Shown in pieces: positions 36,520 to 48,950 of a DNA stretch of 64,000 nt; position 1 is the first letter of the stretch; every line of letters begins with the position of its first letter. The notes under the pieces were generated by a model. It was not told where the DNA came from, made no database searches, and saw only the letters and a program-made list of their open reading frames with translations. The DNA comes from Perognathus longimembris pacificus (lineage: Eukaryota; Chordata; Mammalia; Rodentia; Heteromyidae). The position numbers and the translations under genes were made by a program. The stretch lies in contig NC_063188.1 of NCBI RefSeq assembly GCF_023159225.1, positions 38,120,021 to 38,184,020 on the forward strand, read 5' to 3'.

Positions 36520-38150
36520 TTTAATACATCTGTATTTTCACCCCATAGCTTGGCTGTTGTGAGTAGTGTGGCCACAAACATTAATGTGCCACTATTTCTA
36601 TTGTATGTTGACATATTACTTTTGGATATATGCTTGGTGTAAGTTTCTGACAAAGGATGATATACAATGATGTGGGAAAGTATCAGAGAGTAACAAGGGA
36701 TAGGATAATCTGACACAATTGACTAAAGATAGATTACTGGCAGTAGGCCTGAAGGAAGAAGGAAATAAGGGGTTATTAGAGACAGAGACTATGTGGAAAG
36801 GGCCACCGTCTGGGAACTTTAAGAGGAGGGACTCTGCCAGATATGTTGACACTGTGGGGTGACACTTAGAGGACAAGGGAGCCCTTTGATGTGGTCCATT
36901 TAAACCATTCTTCCTTCTATTCCCCATCAGGGATCCAAAACAAAACAAAACAAAAAAATCTTTCTTGGGACACAAAGAGAGGTGTAGAGAACTCAAATAG
37001 GATGGGAGGATTGGGAGATGTCCAGCAAATAAGTGAGGGTCATGTTAGTATTATTCACTGGGAATTGTGCCTGTAGTGAAAAAAAAATACCAGTGTTCAT
37101 TTCACAATTATTCATTTTCAAGGACAAGGGTCAAAGATATAACTATCTGCAAGGGTTAAATTTCTTAGGACTGAGATTTGCCTGAGTTGTTCTACAGAAA
37201 CAATAAAAAATTTTGCATGACACTGACCCACAATAAAAGCATAAAATGTGATGATTACAAGTGTACTCTAATAATCGTGAACCTGGGGAATGATTTTGTT
37301 GCACTTTGTCAAACTTGATCACAGTGAGATTGATCATTTGTACATGGTCTAGGTGAACCTACAGCCCAAAGGCTTTGCTTTTGGGTCTGGCTAGGCAGGA
37401 AGGACATATCTACCTAACAGTAGTATACTAGAAATCTGTATTAAGACACCATTTTATGGTCTCTGATTCCACAACATTCAATGACTATACTAGGAATACA
37501 ACTCTGATTCATGATCCAAAAGAAAAAGTCTATCATTCTGGAGCTCTTACAGAGAGGAAAGGCAATTGGAGCTCATATTTATCTATTCCAGATTCCTTAT
37601 TATGAGGTAGCTTTGGCTACAGTGTATATGCCTGTTGCTACTACATTGCTACTACCTCCTTCTCCCTGCAGTACATTGTATATAAGCTCTGTAAAAAAAA
37701 AACAACTGCCATTTGTGGTCCTATGAGCCTTCGTTAGTAGTAAAATTAGTTACCTTCCATAGTTATCATGACATCCAGAGCAGAAAACACACCATATACT
37801 ATGAGATGTCTTGCTTTTGCCTTTGTTTATAGGACAAATTTGCTTTAAAGATACTTTTGGGTTTTATGTAGTAAGTATATTATTGCCTTTATGTATTCTT
37901 ACTCTCTAACTTTGTTTTATATTTTTAAAGGCCTATGCTTTCCCCTTGCCTTGCCCCAAAATATAAGAAAAACTAAAATTCTTTCCTTTTTCTTCCTTTA
38001 TAATTTATACCTAATGCGACTGAAATCATAATGGATATATAAATCAGGGCCTATTAGCCTTTATTGAGAATCACTAAGGGATTGTTTCTGTAAAAAAAAT
38101 GGAGATTCTAAAGTTCCATTCAGTGGATCTTAGAGGGGGTCAGGAACTCA
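36520..38150. other. No recognised content
   Basis: Unique-looking sequence. The 126-136 codon open frames on the minus strand (36306-36716, 36616-36996) are low complexity or without family features. Confidence 0.45.
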
Positions 38151-38154
38151 TTTG

Positions 38155-38515
38155 AAAAGGGTGCTGGGATATGAACTCAGGGTTCTCTGATTAATAGGCA
38201 GGCGCTTACTGCTTTTTGCTCTGGTTATTTTTAGATAAGGTTGCTTTTTTCCTAGCTAGCCTGTATTATGATCACTTCTTATGCTTCCTGTCAGCTGGGA
38301 TAACGGGGGTGTACTACCAGGTCCAGCTTTTTTCTGATATCATGATCCTCACATACCCACATAGCTAGGATGCAAGTCATTAACCATAGCACTTAGCTAT
38401 TGGTTGAGATGAGGTGTCCATTTTGCCCAGATTGACCATGAACTATGGTCATTTCAATCTCTCTCTTAAGTAGCTAGGATTACAGGTACAAGCCACTTGC
38501 ACCTGCTCAAGTGTT
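38155..38515 (-). mobile_element. Degenerate composite SINE remnants
   Basis: 'tgctgggatatgaactcagggttc' at the left and 'agtagctaggattacaggtacaagccacttgcacctgc' at the right are reversed SINE module and B1-like head pieces, with poorly preserved sequence between. Confidence 0.5.
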
Positions 38516-38989
38516 TAACAAAGTACTCATACCCTGGTGATGTGACAAACTACCACACTTTTAAAATGCATTAATAAAATGAGATAAGGTTAGATTTGTG
38601 GCACAAACTCTTCTTCACAGTGCTCCTTTAGGAACTGCAAGTAAACACTGCCAGAGTAGTAGAGTCCACAATTATTTGTGTAGCCAGGGAATGATATAGG
38701 ACAGGAACTTGTAACTCAGCTACTATTTAAATTTTTTAGTAAATCTATTACTGTCAGCCAATGTGCTAATAATTTGAGAAGAAAATAGTTTTCAGTTTTT
38801 CGAAACTACAGCCCACACTCAGAAATACATTGTTTACCACAAGTCAGGAGTACATATGAACAGGTATACATTAACTGAAACAGAAATTACAGAAAATAAT
38901 ACTTTCTCTGCCTACCTGAAATAGATTCTGATATTTATTATCTAGTTCTGACTGTATTGTCTTTTGTCATTGAAATACTTCAGGTCAAA

Positions 38990-39268
38990 TAAGTGCTTGG
39001 AGTTCTTACCTATAATCCTAGCTACTTAGGAGGCTGAGATATGAGGATTGTTGTTTGAAACTAGCCTCTGTAGGAAAGTCCCTTGGGCAAAAAAGTCCAT
39101 AGATTCTTACCTCCAATTAACCAGCAAAAAGCCAAAAGTGGAAGTATGGCTCAAGTGGTAGAGCACCAGCCTTGAGGGAAAAAGCCAAGTGAGAGCGCAA
39201 GGCCCTGAGTTCAAGCCCCAGTACTGGCACCAAAAGCTAAAAAGTAAATGAATAAATAAATAAATAAA
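38990..39268 (+). mobile_element. B1-head composite SINE with (AAAT)n tail
   Basis: Head (…ttacctataatcctagctacttaggaggctg), middle 'gattcttacctccaattaacc', second module ending '…ttcaagccccagtactggcacc', tail of AAAT units at 39245-39268. Confidence 0.9.
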
Positions 39269-39457
39269 GATACTTTAAGTCATGACACACTGAATTTAAG
39301 CTATACTAATGTAGGGAAGTGAAGCTGCACTTTGACAAATGCAAGTCTATTTAATAATGTGTGAAGCACATATTGTTTAATGTATATTCTTATGCTTCTG
39401 AGAAGATATTTCATGAAGTTGAGGTGATCAGGTTAGGGAAAGCCTCCTTATGTATCA

Positions 39458-39605
39458 GTGATTCTCAAACTTTAACACACATAGGGTCACCTGAAAATCT
39501 TGTTTAAAAGATTTCTTGTTTAGTAGGTTTGGGGAAGGGAACTGCGATTCTGCATTTTCTATGTCTCTGATGATGACAATTTAGCTGATCCACAGACTAC
39601 TTTTG
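39458..39605 (+). mobile_element. MER5-like hAT remnant
   Basis: 'cagtgattctcaaactttaacacacatagggtcacctgaaaatc' and, further on, 'gattctgcattttctatg' match my recollection of non-autonomous hAT (MER5/Charlie) elements. The 3' inverted terminus is not clear. Confidence 0.5.
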
Positions 39606-40254
39606 AATGAAGATGTGCTAAAATCACAAATGTGTCAAACTGGTAATATAGGCACTGGAAAGTTTCCTAAGATAGAATTTTCCCTAAAAATGAGGAATAA
39701 AGTAGATAAGGCACTGAGAGATGAGAAGAGCATTTGCTTGCCACTCAAATTTGGCTTACATTATCTGACTTTAAAGGAGAGATGGCTATATGCAAAAACA
39801 TTTTCAAACAAACTGACAGGATAGTTTTGTTTAAAAATATGAAATTGACTTGTAACCAGAGATAACACTGACATATTACTCAATAGACTCAGTATAATTC
39901 TAAACTGGGAAGGAAAAGCATGTTAATTACACGTCTATGGGTGTCACAGAGTGTGGTGGAGGAAGCTTAGTTCACTGTTGACTCCAGGGAAATCAATTGT
40001 GCTCTAGCACAGTAATAGCAGTAGGAGCCCTGGGGAGGGGGGGAGGAAAAGCAGTATTTATGACAAGGGTTACAGTGCCCAGCAGATATGACATTGCCTA
40101 GGGGATGGTAGCACTCACCTTTTGGATTACTTATTCTTGGGTACAGGTGAGATGTACCCCAGGCCTCCTCCAAGTGTCTGATGGAGTCTTGTTTCTGCTA
40201 GTGCAGGGGAGAAGGTAGAAATCAGCACAACACACCAAAAGAACACTGTACCTC

Positions 40255-40345
40255 ATCTAATCACTCAGTAATTTTGTAGAGGAAATATTATCCCCACTTG
40301 ACAGATGAGGAGACTGTTCCCTCAGAGCAATGCATCTGTATAAAC
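40255..40345 (+). mobile_element. MIR-like core
   Basis: 'attatccccacttgacagatgaggagactgttccctcagagc' matches the conserved MIR core. Confidence 0.75.
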
Positions 40346-40407
40346 ACAGGATGATTCTAACAAATGAGAGTCCTAGAAGTAATATCAGTCTTATCTACCA
40401 TAAGTTC

Positions 40408-40592
40408 TTTTTTTTTTTTTTGCCAGTCCTGGGGCTTGGACTCAGGGCCTGAGCACTGTCCCTGGCTTCTTTTTGCTCAAGGATAGCACTCTGCCACTTG
40501 AGCCACAGCGCCACTTCTGGCCATTTTCTGTATATGTGGCGCTGGGGAATCAAACCCAGGCACTCTTGCCACTAGGCCATATCCCCAGCCCC
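40408..40592 (-). mobile_element. ID-head composite SINE (young)
   Basis: Read on the minus strand it is complete, from 'ggggctggggatatggcc' to the A tail (T12 at 40408-40420), with very little divergence. Confidence 0.93.
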
Positions 40593-40906
40593 CCTACCAT
40601 AAGTTCTGACAACATTCAAAGTGTTCTCACTGTTTCCATAAACTCATCAAACTATTCTGTCCATGCTATCAATGAACCACTTTGGATTTTGCAGTATTTG
40701 ATGTTTCTTTGAGAAAAGTAATCTGTTTTCTTCAAAAAAAATAAACAAATACATTGAAAGAAATATAATTGCCCACAATATAATAACTCAGGAAACCACT
40801 GTTAAGATTTTAGTTATCAAAGCTTTCAACTTTCCCTATGCATAGATGTATTCTCTATATTATTTTACAAAAATAGTCTGATTCTATGGATGATATTGTA
40901 AGCTGT

Positions 40907-40912
40907 TTTATT
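40907..40912 (-). terminator. TCEAL2: Candidate polyadenylation signal
   Basis: TTTATT on the plus strand gives AATAAA on the minus strand about 170 bases after the TCEAL2-like stop. A second overlapping AATAAA-like site follows at about 40912-40917. No nearer signal is seen. Confidence 0.5.
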
Positions 40913-41084
40913 TTATTTTTACAATACTCTTAAAATCTATGCCATTTACATAGGGGGAAATTCCCTAGGGGAAGAGTGAGCACTGTGTTTAGGTAAAATA
41001 TATGCTGATTAAAGAAGGGATATCTGAAACCTAATATTAAAATAGGATTAAAGCACAGGGCCTGGAAAATGCCTTCTGGGGACA

Positions 41085-41926
<842 letters not shown>

Positions 41927-42426
41927 NNNNNNNNNNNNNNNNNNNNNNNNNNNNNNNNNNNNNNNNNNNNNNNNNNNNNNNNNNNNNNNNNNNNNNNNNN
42001 NNNNNNNNNNNNNNNNNNNNNNNNNNNNNNNNNNNNNNNNNNNNNNNNNNNNNNNNNNNNNNNNNNNNNNNNNNNNNNNNNNNNNNNNNNNNNNNNNNNN
42101 NNNNNNNNNNNNNNNNNNNNNNNNNNNNNNNNNNNNNNNNNNNNNNNNNNNNNNNNNNNNNNNNNNNNNNNNNNNNNNNNNNNNNNNNNNNNNNNNNNNN
42201 NNNNNNNNNNNNNNNNNNNNNNNNNNNNNNNNNNNNNNNNNNNNNNNNNNNNNNNNNNNNNNNNNNNNNNNNNNNNNNNNNNNNNNNNNNNNNNNNNNNN
42301 NNNNNNNNNNNNNNNNNNNNNNNNNNNNNNNNNNNNNNNNNNNNNNNNNNNNNNNNNNNNNNNNNNNNNNNNNNNNNNNNNNNNNNNNNNNNNNNNNNNN
42401 NNNNNNNNNNNNNNNNNNNNNNNNNN
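41927..42426. other. Assembly gap (500 N)
   Basis: Exactly 500 N, a placeholder size. It lies in the intron before the coding exon of the TCEAL2-like gene and beside a GA repeat. Open frames that run through it are meaningless. Confidence 0.99.
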
Positions 42427-42459
42427 TGAGGTTGCAAAACTGGAACAAGATTTCTTTCT

Positions 42460-43425
42460 CTTCTTTGCATCTCGCCCTTGTTGGGGGTTCCTTAAACTGG
42501 CCAGGCTCTACAAGTGCCCTCCTGCTGGCCCCTTACCCACATCCCTCCTCCCCCCCACCAAGAGCCAAGCATTCCCAGACTGCTGGCTCTGCTGCCCTCT
42601 CCTGGCTCCCTCAGTAGAACTGGGTGTGTGCAGTACAGGTGGGGGTCGGGACAAACAGCGGGACCCCACATGCTGCCCTGGCCAGGCCCTCCGCTCTCTC
42701 AGCCCTGCAGAGTCCCTGCCCACGCCGCCACCTTCCACTGACCTGCAGAGATCAGGACAGGCTGTGCCTCCTTTTCAGGCCTGGCACAGCGCTGGGAACA
42801 GCAGACGCGCAGACCTGCGGACAGACAGACAGGACAGTTGAACCGGGTCCCTCTCCTGAACCCGGACCCTCCTCCCCAATCTTTTTCTCTGCTTCCCTCC
42901 ATCCACCCTCAGCCCCCACCCGCGCACCCCAGCCGCCATTTCTTCTCAGTTCCCGGGCACCACACCAGGATGCTTTCCAAACTACCTCTGGATCTGTGTC
43001 CCCCTCCCTCCCCAGAGGCCACGTGCCCCGCCCCCACCGCCTGTGGGTTCGGATCAATTTGTCTTCGCGGGCGCAGAGTGTGAGGGGAGGGGGGTTGTTT
43101 CCAGAATGTGTCTGCATTTCCACCGTCGCACTGCGGGGCGCCCCCCCCCCCCACATTGCTTACTGTAAAATGGATGGAGGGATGTGGGGTGGACCAGGCT
43201 GCCGATCCTAAGCGGGGTTCTCCTTCCCTCCCGGTCACCCCTTCCCCGGCTGCGCTGCCCGCTCAGTGCCCCTCTCCTCACCAGTCTGGCTGATTCCTTC
43301 CCCACCCTGCGGCTGCTCCTGGATCCAGCTGCCATCCACCTCCACCCTTGACCTGGGTCAGCTGGCAGCGTCAGCCTCCACACTAACCTGAGGGGACCCA
43401 GGACAGGCCTGCGCCTCCTCGGGCT
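42460..43425 (-). repeat. Right arm of TCEAL inverted repeat
   Basis: Reverse complement of 29136-30066, covering the end of exon 1, intron 1, exon 2 and part of intron 2 of the TCEAL2-like gene. The least similar stretch is in intron 1 near 43200-43280, where the two arms differ by small indels. The exon 2 side is almost identical. Confidence 0.93.
42743..42814 (-). other. TCEAL2: TCEAL2-like noncoding exon 2 (72 bp)
   Basis: Acceptor 'tctgtctgtccgcag' (AG 42816-42815) and donor GTCAGT (from 42742). One base differs from the 72-bp exon of the other arm. It is 5' UTR. Confidence 0.8.
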
Positions 43426-43458
43426 CGGAGAAGCCCGCTTGCTGCTTGCTTTTTGCTG
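43388..43458 (-). other. TCEAL2: TCEAL2-like noncoding exon 1 (5' end estimated)
   Basis: The exon ends '…ggtcccctcag' before donor GTTAGT (GT 43387-43386). The start is placed about 25-30 bases after an AATAAAAT TATA-like box at 43491-43484, so the 5' limit is an estimate. Confidence 0.55.
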
Positions 43459-43483
43459 GCTGCCTAGGCTGCTCTGGAAGCTG

Positions 43484-43740
43484 ATTTTATTGGGCAGAGG
43501 GATTCCGGTGTAGGGCTGGCAAGCAGGCAGGCGCAAAGGCTGGTGCCCAGGTTGGCCCTCCGCAGATCACGTGATCATTGCGTCACTGGAGTTTGCCCCT
43601 CCCCCTCGCCCACGTACCTCAAGCCCCTCATCCTTGAGCGACCCAGTAACTGTGGGGGGCATCCCCAAGAAAGGAGAAGAAAGCTGACTGGTCCCCGTTC
43701 CTCAGAATCCATTGTCATCAAGTGTATGACAACCAATCAC
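43484..43740 (-). promoter_or_regulatory. TCEAL2: TCEAL2-like promoter
   Basis: GC-rich region immediately upstream of exon 1. On the minus strand from far to near: a CCAAT box in reverse (ATTGG, 43737-43733); GC-box-like 'gggggaggggc' (about 43594-43606); TGACGCAAT, a C/EBP-ATF composite site (43585-43577); the palindrome GATCACGTGATC with a CACGTG E-box (43576-43565); and a TATA-like AATAAAAT (43491-43484). A shared E-box-containing promoter motif (called BGW) has been described for BEX/TCEAL/GASP genes. I believe this is the equivalent, but could not compare sequences. None of this is present upstream of the plus-strand TCEAL-type copy. Confidence 0.65.
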
Positions 43741-43917
43741 AGAGGGTAACCTACTTTGCCAGTCCTTCAGCTCCTAAATCCCACAATCCCATTCAAAATC
43801 AGCTCTGTCTGAACAACCTGGCCATGGTGGCTGACAGGAAGTTGAACAGCCAAGGAATCCAGGATTCTGTCCTCAGCCTCATCTTTCTTCAGTTCACACA
43901 TCTTTGTTTCTGTGTCT

Positions 43918-44242
43918 GTCTGGGGCTTGAACTCAGGCCTGGATCTTTTCTTCAGCTTTATCTTCTTGCATCTGGTGCTCTGCCTCTTGAGGCACAGCTC
44001 ACTTTTTGGCTTTTTTTGTTGGTCATGGGGTTTGAACTCTGGGCCTGGGTGCTGTCCCAGAGCTCTTCAGCTCAAGGCTAGCACTCTACCACTTGAGCCA
44101 CAGCGCCACTTCCTTCCAGCTTTTTGCTGGTCAATTAAAGCTAAGGGTCAGATTTGTCTGCCCCTGCTTCCTCTGAAACTATCCTCAATTCTCAGCCTCC
44201 TGAATAGCAAGGATAATAAGCATGAGCCACTGGCACCTGGCA
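43918..44242 (-). mobile_element. Nested composite SINEs
   Basis: On the minus strand a B1-head composite (right end 'gccaggtgccagtggctcatgctt', middle 'ctttaattgaccagc') is followed by two copies of the second module ('ggcttgaactcaggcctgg' near 43923 and 'gtttgaactctgggcctgg' near 44030). One module is inserted into or duplicated next to another. Confidence 0.85.
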
Positions 44243-44744
44243 ACCCACACAATCAGATCTCATCAACTTCCTTGTTACAATTTAGACTTCGACATTTGAC
44301 CTCTTCCCATTAAGGGAGACTGTCAGACAGCTCACATAGAAGACAACAAAATGTTCTTGAATGTTCACCTCAGATGCAGCTTCATCATTATCCTTGGATC
44401 ACAATAGTCTGCTATTGTTCTCCTTGGCTTGTCCCTCTTCTTTTCCTACTCCTCTGTTCATGCCTTATCTCTTTCTGTTTTTCACATTTGGAGCCATTAC
44501 TCAATCCAAAAGTTAGAAACGCAAAACCTTACACAACAGTGGATAGAAAATAGTATAAATCAGAAAAATGAATAGTCACATGCAAAAAAAGAGGAATCTA
44601 CATACACATCTGATATTTTCCCTAAGAATAACTCAAAATAGATTTTAGACGTAAATGCAAAATAAAGCTAATAAAACTTCTGAAAGGAGGATAAAATTTA
44701 GGTTATCTCGATTTTTGTAGTGGCTTTTAAATACCATTCCAAAA

Positions 44745-45371
44745 GCCTTGGTACCAAAGTATGATTCTTCCAGACTCTGAACAGCTCTGGCTAAACAGTT
44801 TGCCTAAATTCTTCACTTCACATCCCAGTTTGATGAAGTGACAATGACAGTTCTTGCCATGCAGAATTATTTCAGATGCTCTAAAAGCAGAATAAATTGG
44901 ATGACAATTAACAATGTTCCTACAGGAGAAAATAAAGTCATGATTTGGCAAATCCAATATCTTTTTTTATATTGAGGTGACCCCCCAAATGCTGGAAACT
45001 ATAAGTGAAGTGACAACAATATTTGTATCAGGGAATGAAAATTTACCACCAGAAATTATCACAGATCATTTCAGCACCATGGCTAGTGCACACGCATCAT
45101 TGCTGAAAACACTGGACTCCAAATGCAGATTTAAAAATGAAGGGAAAATGTTATTTTACTTGAGGACAATGGTGGCTGTCATCATACTCCATGAGCAGTA
45201 CATCCAGTGGGGAGTATTTGTAGAACATACAATATTGATAGGAAAGGTGAGTTCATAGTTCTTAAAGACCAATATCCAAATAATGTAGAATGTCTTCTAA
45301 ATGCTCTCAGGTACACACTAAAACGTTTGAGTAATGAGACTACTTTGAAACAACTTAAATCCTTGCTGTGA
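44745..45371 (+). pseudogene. CYRIB: CYRIB (FAM49B) processed pseudogene, 5'-truncated
   Basis: CYRIB binds RAC1 and restrains the WAVE complex. This intronless plus-strand copy covers roughly the C-terminal 200 codons. Recognisable blocks: gctaaacagtttgcc then TAA (44805-44807, where the gene has GAA), TTTGATGAA at 44829-44837, 'attaacaatgttcct' at 44907-44921, then 'FVSGNENLPPEIITD' and 'STMASAHASLLKT' in the frame from 44977, and 'VVIILHEQ'-like residues before a frame change near 45225-45240. The final 37 codons ([20 protein letters not shown]…) end with TGA at 45369-45371. One nonsense codon and at least two frameshifts (about 44925-44945 and 45225-45240) make it dead. Crossing of several exon junctions without introns marks it as a retrocopy. 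The residues fit CYRIB better than CYRIA. Confidence 0.88.
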
Positions 45372-45447
45372 TAACAGGACTGGAGTAAGAACTGATGCAG
45401 ACAGAAGACAGTTTTAGGGTTTTGTCATGATTGAGGATACAATTTAT

Positions 45448-45660
45448 TTTGTTTTGTTTTGTTTTGTTTGCCAGTCCTGGGGCTTGAACTCAGGGCCTGA
45501 GTACTGTCCTTAGCTTTATCTTGCTCAAGGCTAGCACTCTACCACTTGAGTCACAGTGCCACTTCTGGCTTTTTCTGTTTATGTGGTGCTGAGGAATTGA
45601 ACCCAGGGCTTCATGTATACGAGGCAAGCACTTTAGCACTAGGCCATATTCCCAGCCCCG
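45448..45660 (-). mobile_element. ID-head composite SINE
   Basis: Complete on the minus strand, from 'ggggctgggaatatggcc' at 45658 to the second module. Its A tail appears as (TTTTG)n at 45448-45468. Confidence 0.92.
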
Positions 45661-45794
45661 AGGATACAGTTTATTTATGATTACAATTGCTACCTTCTTT
45701 ATTTTTTACTTTTCTTTCTTCCTTCCATTCATATTCCCACTTTTTAAATCATGTTCTTATTCTTGGTTTTTGCTGTTGGTATTGTTTGTTATTG

Positions 45795-46018
45795 TCTTGG
45801 GGCTTCAAATCAGGGGCTTGGTGCTGTCCCTGAGCTTTTGTGCTCAAGGATAGCATTCTACCCCTTTGTGCCACAGTGCCACTTCAGTTTTCTGGTGGTT
45901 AATTGGTGGTAAGAGTCTCATGGACTTTCTTACCCAGGTTAGCTTCAAACTGTGATCCTCAGATTTCAGCCTCCTGAATAGCTAGGATTAGAGGTGTGAA
46001 ACACTGGCAGCACCAGCA
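45795..46018 (-). mobile_element. B1-head composite SINE
   Basis: Head at the right (…tcacacctctaatcctagctattcaggagg), middle 'cttaccaccaattaacc', second module at the left. Confidence 0.88.
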
Positions 46019-46077
46019 TGTTCTTATTCTTAAGATTTCTTTATTGTGCCAAAATCAGTAAAAGGTTATTCTTTTTC

Positions 46078-46172
46078 TTTTTTGTCAGTCATACAGGTTG
46101 AATTCAGGGACTTGGTGCTGTCCCTGCTCAGAGCTAGCACTCTACCTCTTCAAGCCACAGCAGCACTTCATA
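46078..46172 (-). mobile_element. SINE second-module fragment
   Basis: 'ttgtcagtcatacaggttgaattcaggg…agccacagcagcacttc' is a lone tail module in reverse. Confidence 0.75.
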
Positions 46173-46187
46173 AATGGATTATTCTTT

Positions 46188-46386
46188 TATTTTTTGTCAG
46201 TCCTGGGGCTTGGACTCAGGGCCTGAGCACTGTCCCTGGCTTCTTTTTGCTCAAGGCTAGCACTCTACCTCTTGAGCCACAGCACCACTTCCAGCTTTTT
46301 CTGTTTATGTGGTGCTGAGGATTCAAACCCAGTGTTTCATATATATGAGGCAAGCACTCTACCAGTAGGCCATATTCCCAACCCCT
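46188..46386 (-). mobile_element. ID-head composite SINE
   Basis: Complete in reverse, from 'ggttgggaatatggcc' at 46385 to the T-rich start. Confidence 0.9.
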
Positions 46387-46435
46387 AAATGGATTATTCT
46401 TACGGCTTATTCTTGTAGGTGAATAATTTTTATTC

Positions 46436-47160
46436 TTATGGCTGAAGAGTATTCAATTATACATATTTATACATCTATGTATATGTGTGCATATACATAT
46501 GCATGCATATAAGTAGCATATTTTTACTCATTCACTGATGGATACTTTGCTTTAGTTCATATCATTGCTACTGTGAATCATGCTGCAATAAACGTGGAAT
46601 TACAGATATCTCTATCACATTGGTTTCACTTCCTTTCTCTATATACCCAGTAATGGGATTGCTAGTGTGTAAAATAATTGCTTTTAACTTCTTGAGAAAA
46701 TTCTATACTGATATTCATAGTGGCTGTGCTAATTTACATTCCCACTAGCTATATATAAGAATTCCCTTTTCTCTACATCCTTATCAGAATTTGTTATTTT
46801 TGGCCTTTAAAAATAATAGCCATTTTGAGTAAAATAAAATGTAATTTAGATTTGCATTTCTCTGATGGTTGGTGATGCTGAGCATTACTTCATATTCTTG
46901 TTAGACATTTGTATATCTTCTTTCTCAAAATATCTATTTAGATTTTTTCCATTTTGAATTGGATTGGGGGACTTTGTTGGTAGGGTTTTTGAGATCTTTG
47001 TATATTCCAATTTTTTAATAGTTTGGAAATGCTTTCTCCCATTCTGTAGGTTGCATCACACTGTCAGTTATTTGTTTTGTTTACAGAAGTTTCTTTCCTA
47101 TAGTATCATCTATTTGTCTAATTCTTTCTGTTGTCTGGGCTGTGGGAGTCTTATCCTAAA
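46436..47160 (-). mobile_element. Old L1 fragment
   Basis: Reverse complement of the C-terminal part of L1 ORF2: 'tactcattcactgatggatac', 'aatcatgctgcaataaacgtgg', 'ctatatacccagtaatgggattgctag', 'ttacattcccactagc'. Stops in all frames. Confidence 0.85.
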
Positions 47161-47171
47161 ATAGCATTGGC

Positions 47172-47380
47172 TTTTTTTTGCCAGTCCTGGGGATTTAACT
47201 CAGGGCCTGGAAGCTGTCCCTGAGATTCTTTGTGCTCAAGGCTAGCGCTCTACCATTTACACCACTTTGTGTGCCACTTTCTGACTTTCCTGCCCAGGCT
47301 GGCTTTGAACCACGATTCTCAGATCTCAGCTTCCTGAGTAGCTAGGGTTATAGGTGTGAGGCACCAGTGCCTGGCTATCA
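47172..47380 (-). mobile_element. B1-head composite SINE
   Basis: Head at the right ('agccaggcactggtgcctcac'), second module and T-run at the left. The middle is shortened. Confidence 0.88.
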
Positions 47381-47393
47381 TTTACTATTCTAT

Positions 47394-47395
<2 letters not shown>

Positions 47396-47473
<78 letters not shown>
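47396..47473 (+). repeat. (TC)n microsatellite
   Basis: About 37 TC units with one TG interruption near 47463, followed by a few TATC units. Confidence 0.97.
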
Positions 47474-48127
47474 AACTATCTATCTATAGGAAGGATTGAA
47501 TTGACATTGAATTTACCCTACCACTGAACTGCATCTCAATCTCTTAGAATATGGGTTTCAAATGAAATAAATATTTGGTTGCTAACCAATGAAAGAGTTG
47601 ACAGTCATGTATAAAAGAAGTACTAGTAACTCTTGGATTTTTGTCTCTGTGGGGACAGCAAATGATCCAATAATGTGATATGACTTAACCTCATGGTTAA
47701 GGTCTGAGAACCTCACACTTGTGTCTGTTCGACAAGTGCAATTTTTCTATAAGGATATCAATATATGAAGCAGTTCAGAAACAGCTTTCAAAATTTAATG
47801 TGGAAACAAATAGATTATAAAATAGATCTGGCTTTATGTCTATCAGTAGTTATCTTGTGTTTCTGTTTCCTGAAGCTTTCTGACCTCCATCGTCACACTA
47901 AAAATGCAATTTTATCTTTAGTTCAAACTGGAGTAGATTTTGAATGTCAGATTTAGATATAATTAAAGGTATAGACATGGAAGAACTGCTCACAGAGTGA
48001 ACATTTCCAAACCATTTTACCTGATAAAATTAAGGTAAGGTAAGGCAGCTCAAGGCCCACCTCTGCTGAATGCCTTGCTGACTCTCGGACCTGCTATCCT
48101 AAATCGGGACACAAGGTGGCACCACTC

Positions 48128-48148
48128 CTATTTCTTTCTTTTCTTTTC

Positions 48149-48211
<63 letters not shown>

Positions 48212-48240
48212 TGTCTTTTCTTTTCTTTCTTTTTTCTTTT
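48128..48240 (+). repeat. (TTTC)n microsatellite
   Basis: About 20 TTTC units followed by degenerate T/C sequence. It is the expanded tail of the ID element that follows. Confidence 0.95.
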
Positions 48241-48318
48241 ATTTGGTACTGGGCATCAAACCCAGGACGTTGCACTTGCTAGGCAAGCGCTTTGCCACTG
48301 AGCTACATCCCAGCCCAA
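48241..48318 (-). mobile_element. ID element (monomer)
   Basis: Reverse complement starts 'tgggctgggatgtagctcagtgg' and carries the B box 'gggtttgatgccc'. No second module. Confidence 0.9.
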
Positions 48319-48748
48319 CACTCTTATTTCTTTTCTTATTTAAAACGACTATATTTTCCCAAATGCCAAATGCCATGAAACACTTTACTAAGACAATTAT
48401 ACTTGAAAATCCATGTGTATACTAAAGCAGTTCCAGTTACTGCTTACCCTAATTGTACCTGACACAGATTCATTTCTTTCCCTCCCTGATGTAGATTGAA
48501 GTTGCATACTATAGAGAGATCTCTTCCAAAGAGAAAATAGAACATTCACTCTCTATCACTTCTCCTGGAATGGGATTCTTCAACCTTCTCTCACCTCTCT
48601 GTATCCCCTCACTTCAGTACACTGTGACACAGTTGCCCAGACTCATCCTCATCAATCACCCCACTATACTTCTTCCCTTCCTTGTGCCTGTGAATGTCTA
48701 CCAAGGGTGCACTATAGCAACTCAGTTTCATGGATGTTCTGTGTACAG

Positions 48749-48950
48749 GATTTTTTTTGCCAATCACAGGGCTTGAAATTAGGGCCTACGCACTGACCCT
48801 GAACCTCTTTGTATTCAAGGCTAATGCTCTACCACTTGAGCCACAGTGCCACTTCCAGCTTTTTTTGAGTAGTTTACTGGATATAAGAGTCTCACAGACT
48901 TTCTTGTCTGGGCTGGCTTCAAATGGCAATCCTCAGATCTCAGCCTCCTG
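48749..48950 (-). mobile_element. B1-head composite SINE, head-truncated
   Basis: T8 start, second module, 'agtttactggatataagagtctcacagac' middle and part of the head ending 'atctcagcctcctgata'. Confidence 0.88.

Noticed and set aside
42624..43211. 195-codon plus-strand open frame opposite the TCEAL2-like gene
   Set aside because: It mirrors the frame in the other arm because the arms are near-identical DNA. It is antisense to exon 2 and introns.
44727..44957. 76-codon minus-strand frame
   Set aside because: It is antisense to the CYRIB pseudogene, whose plus-strand similarity is clear.
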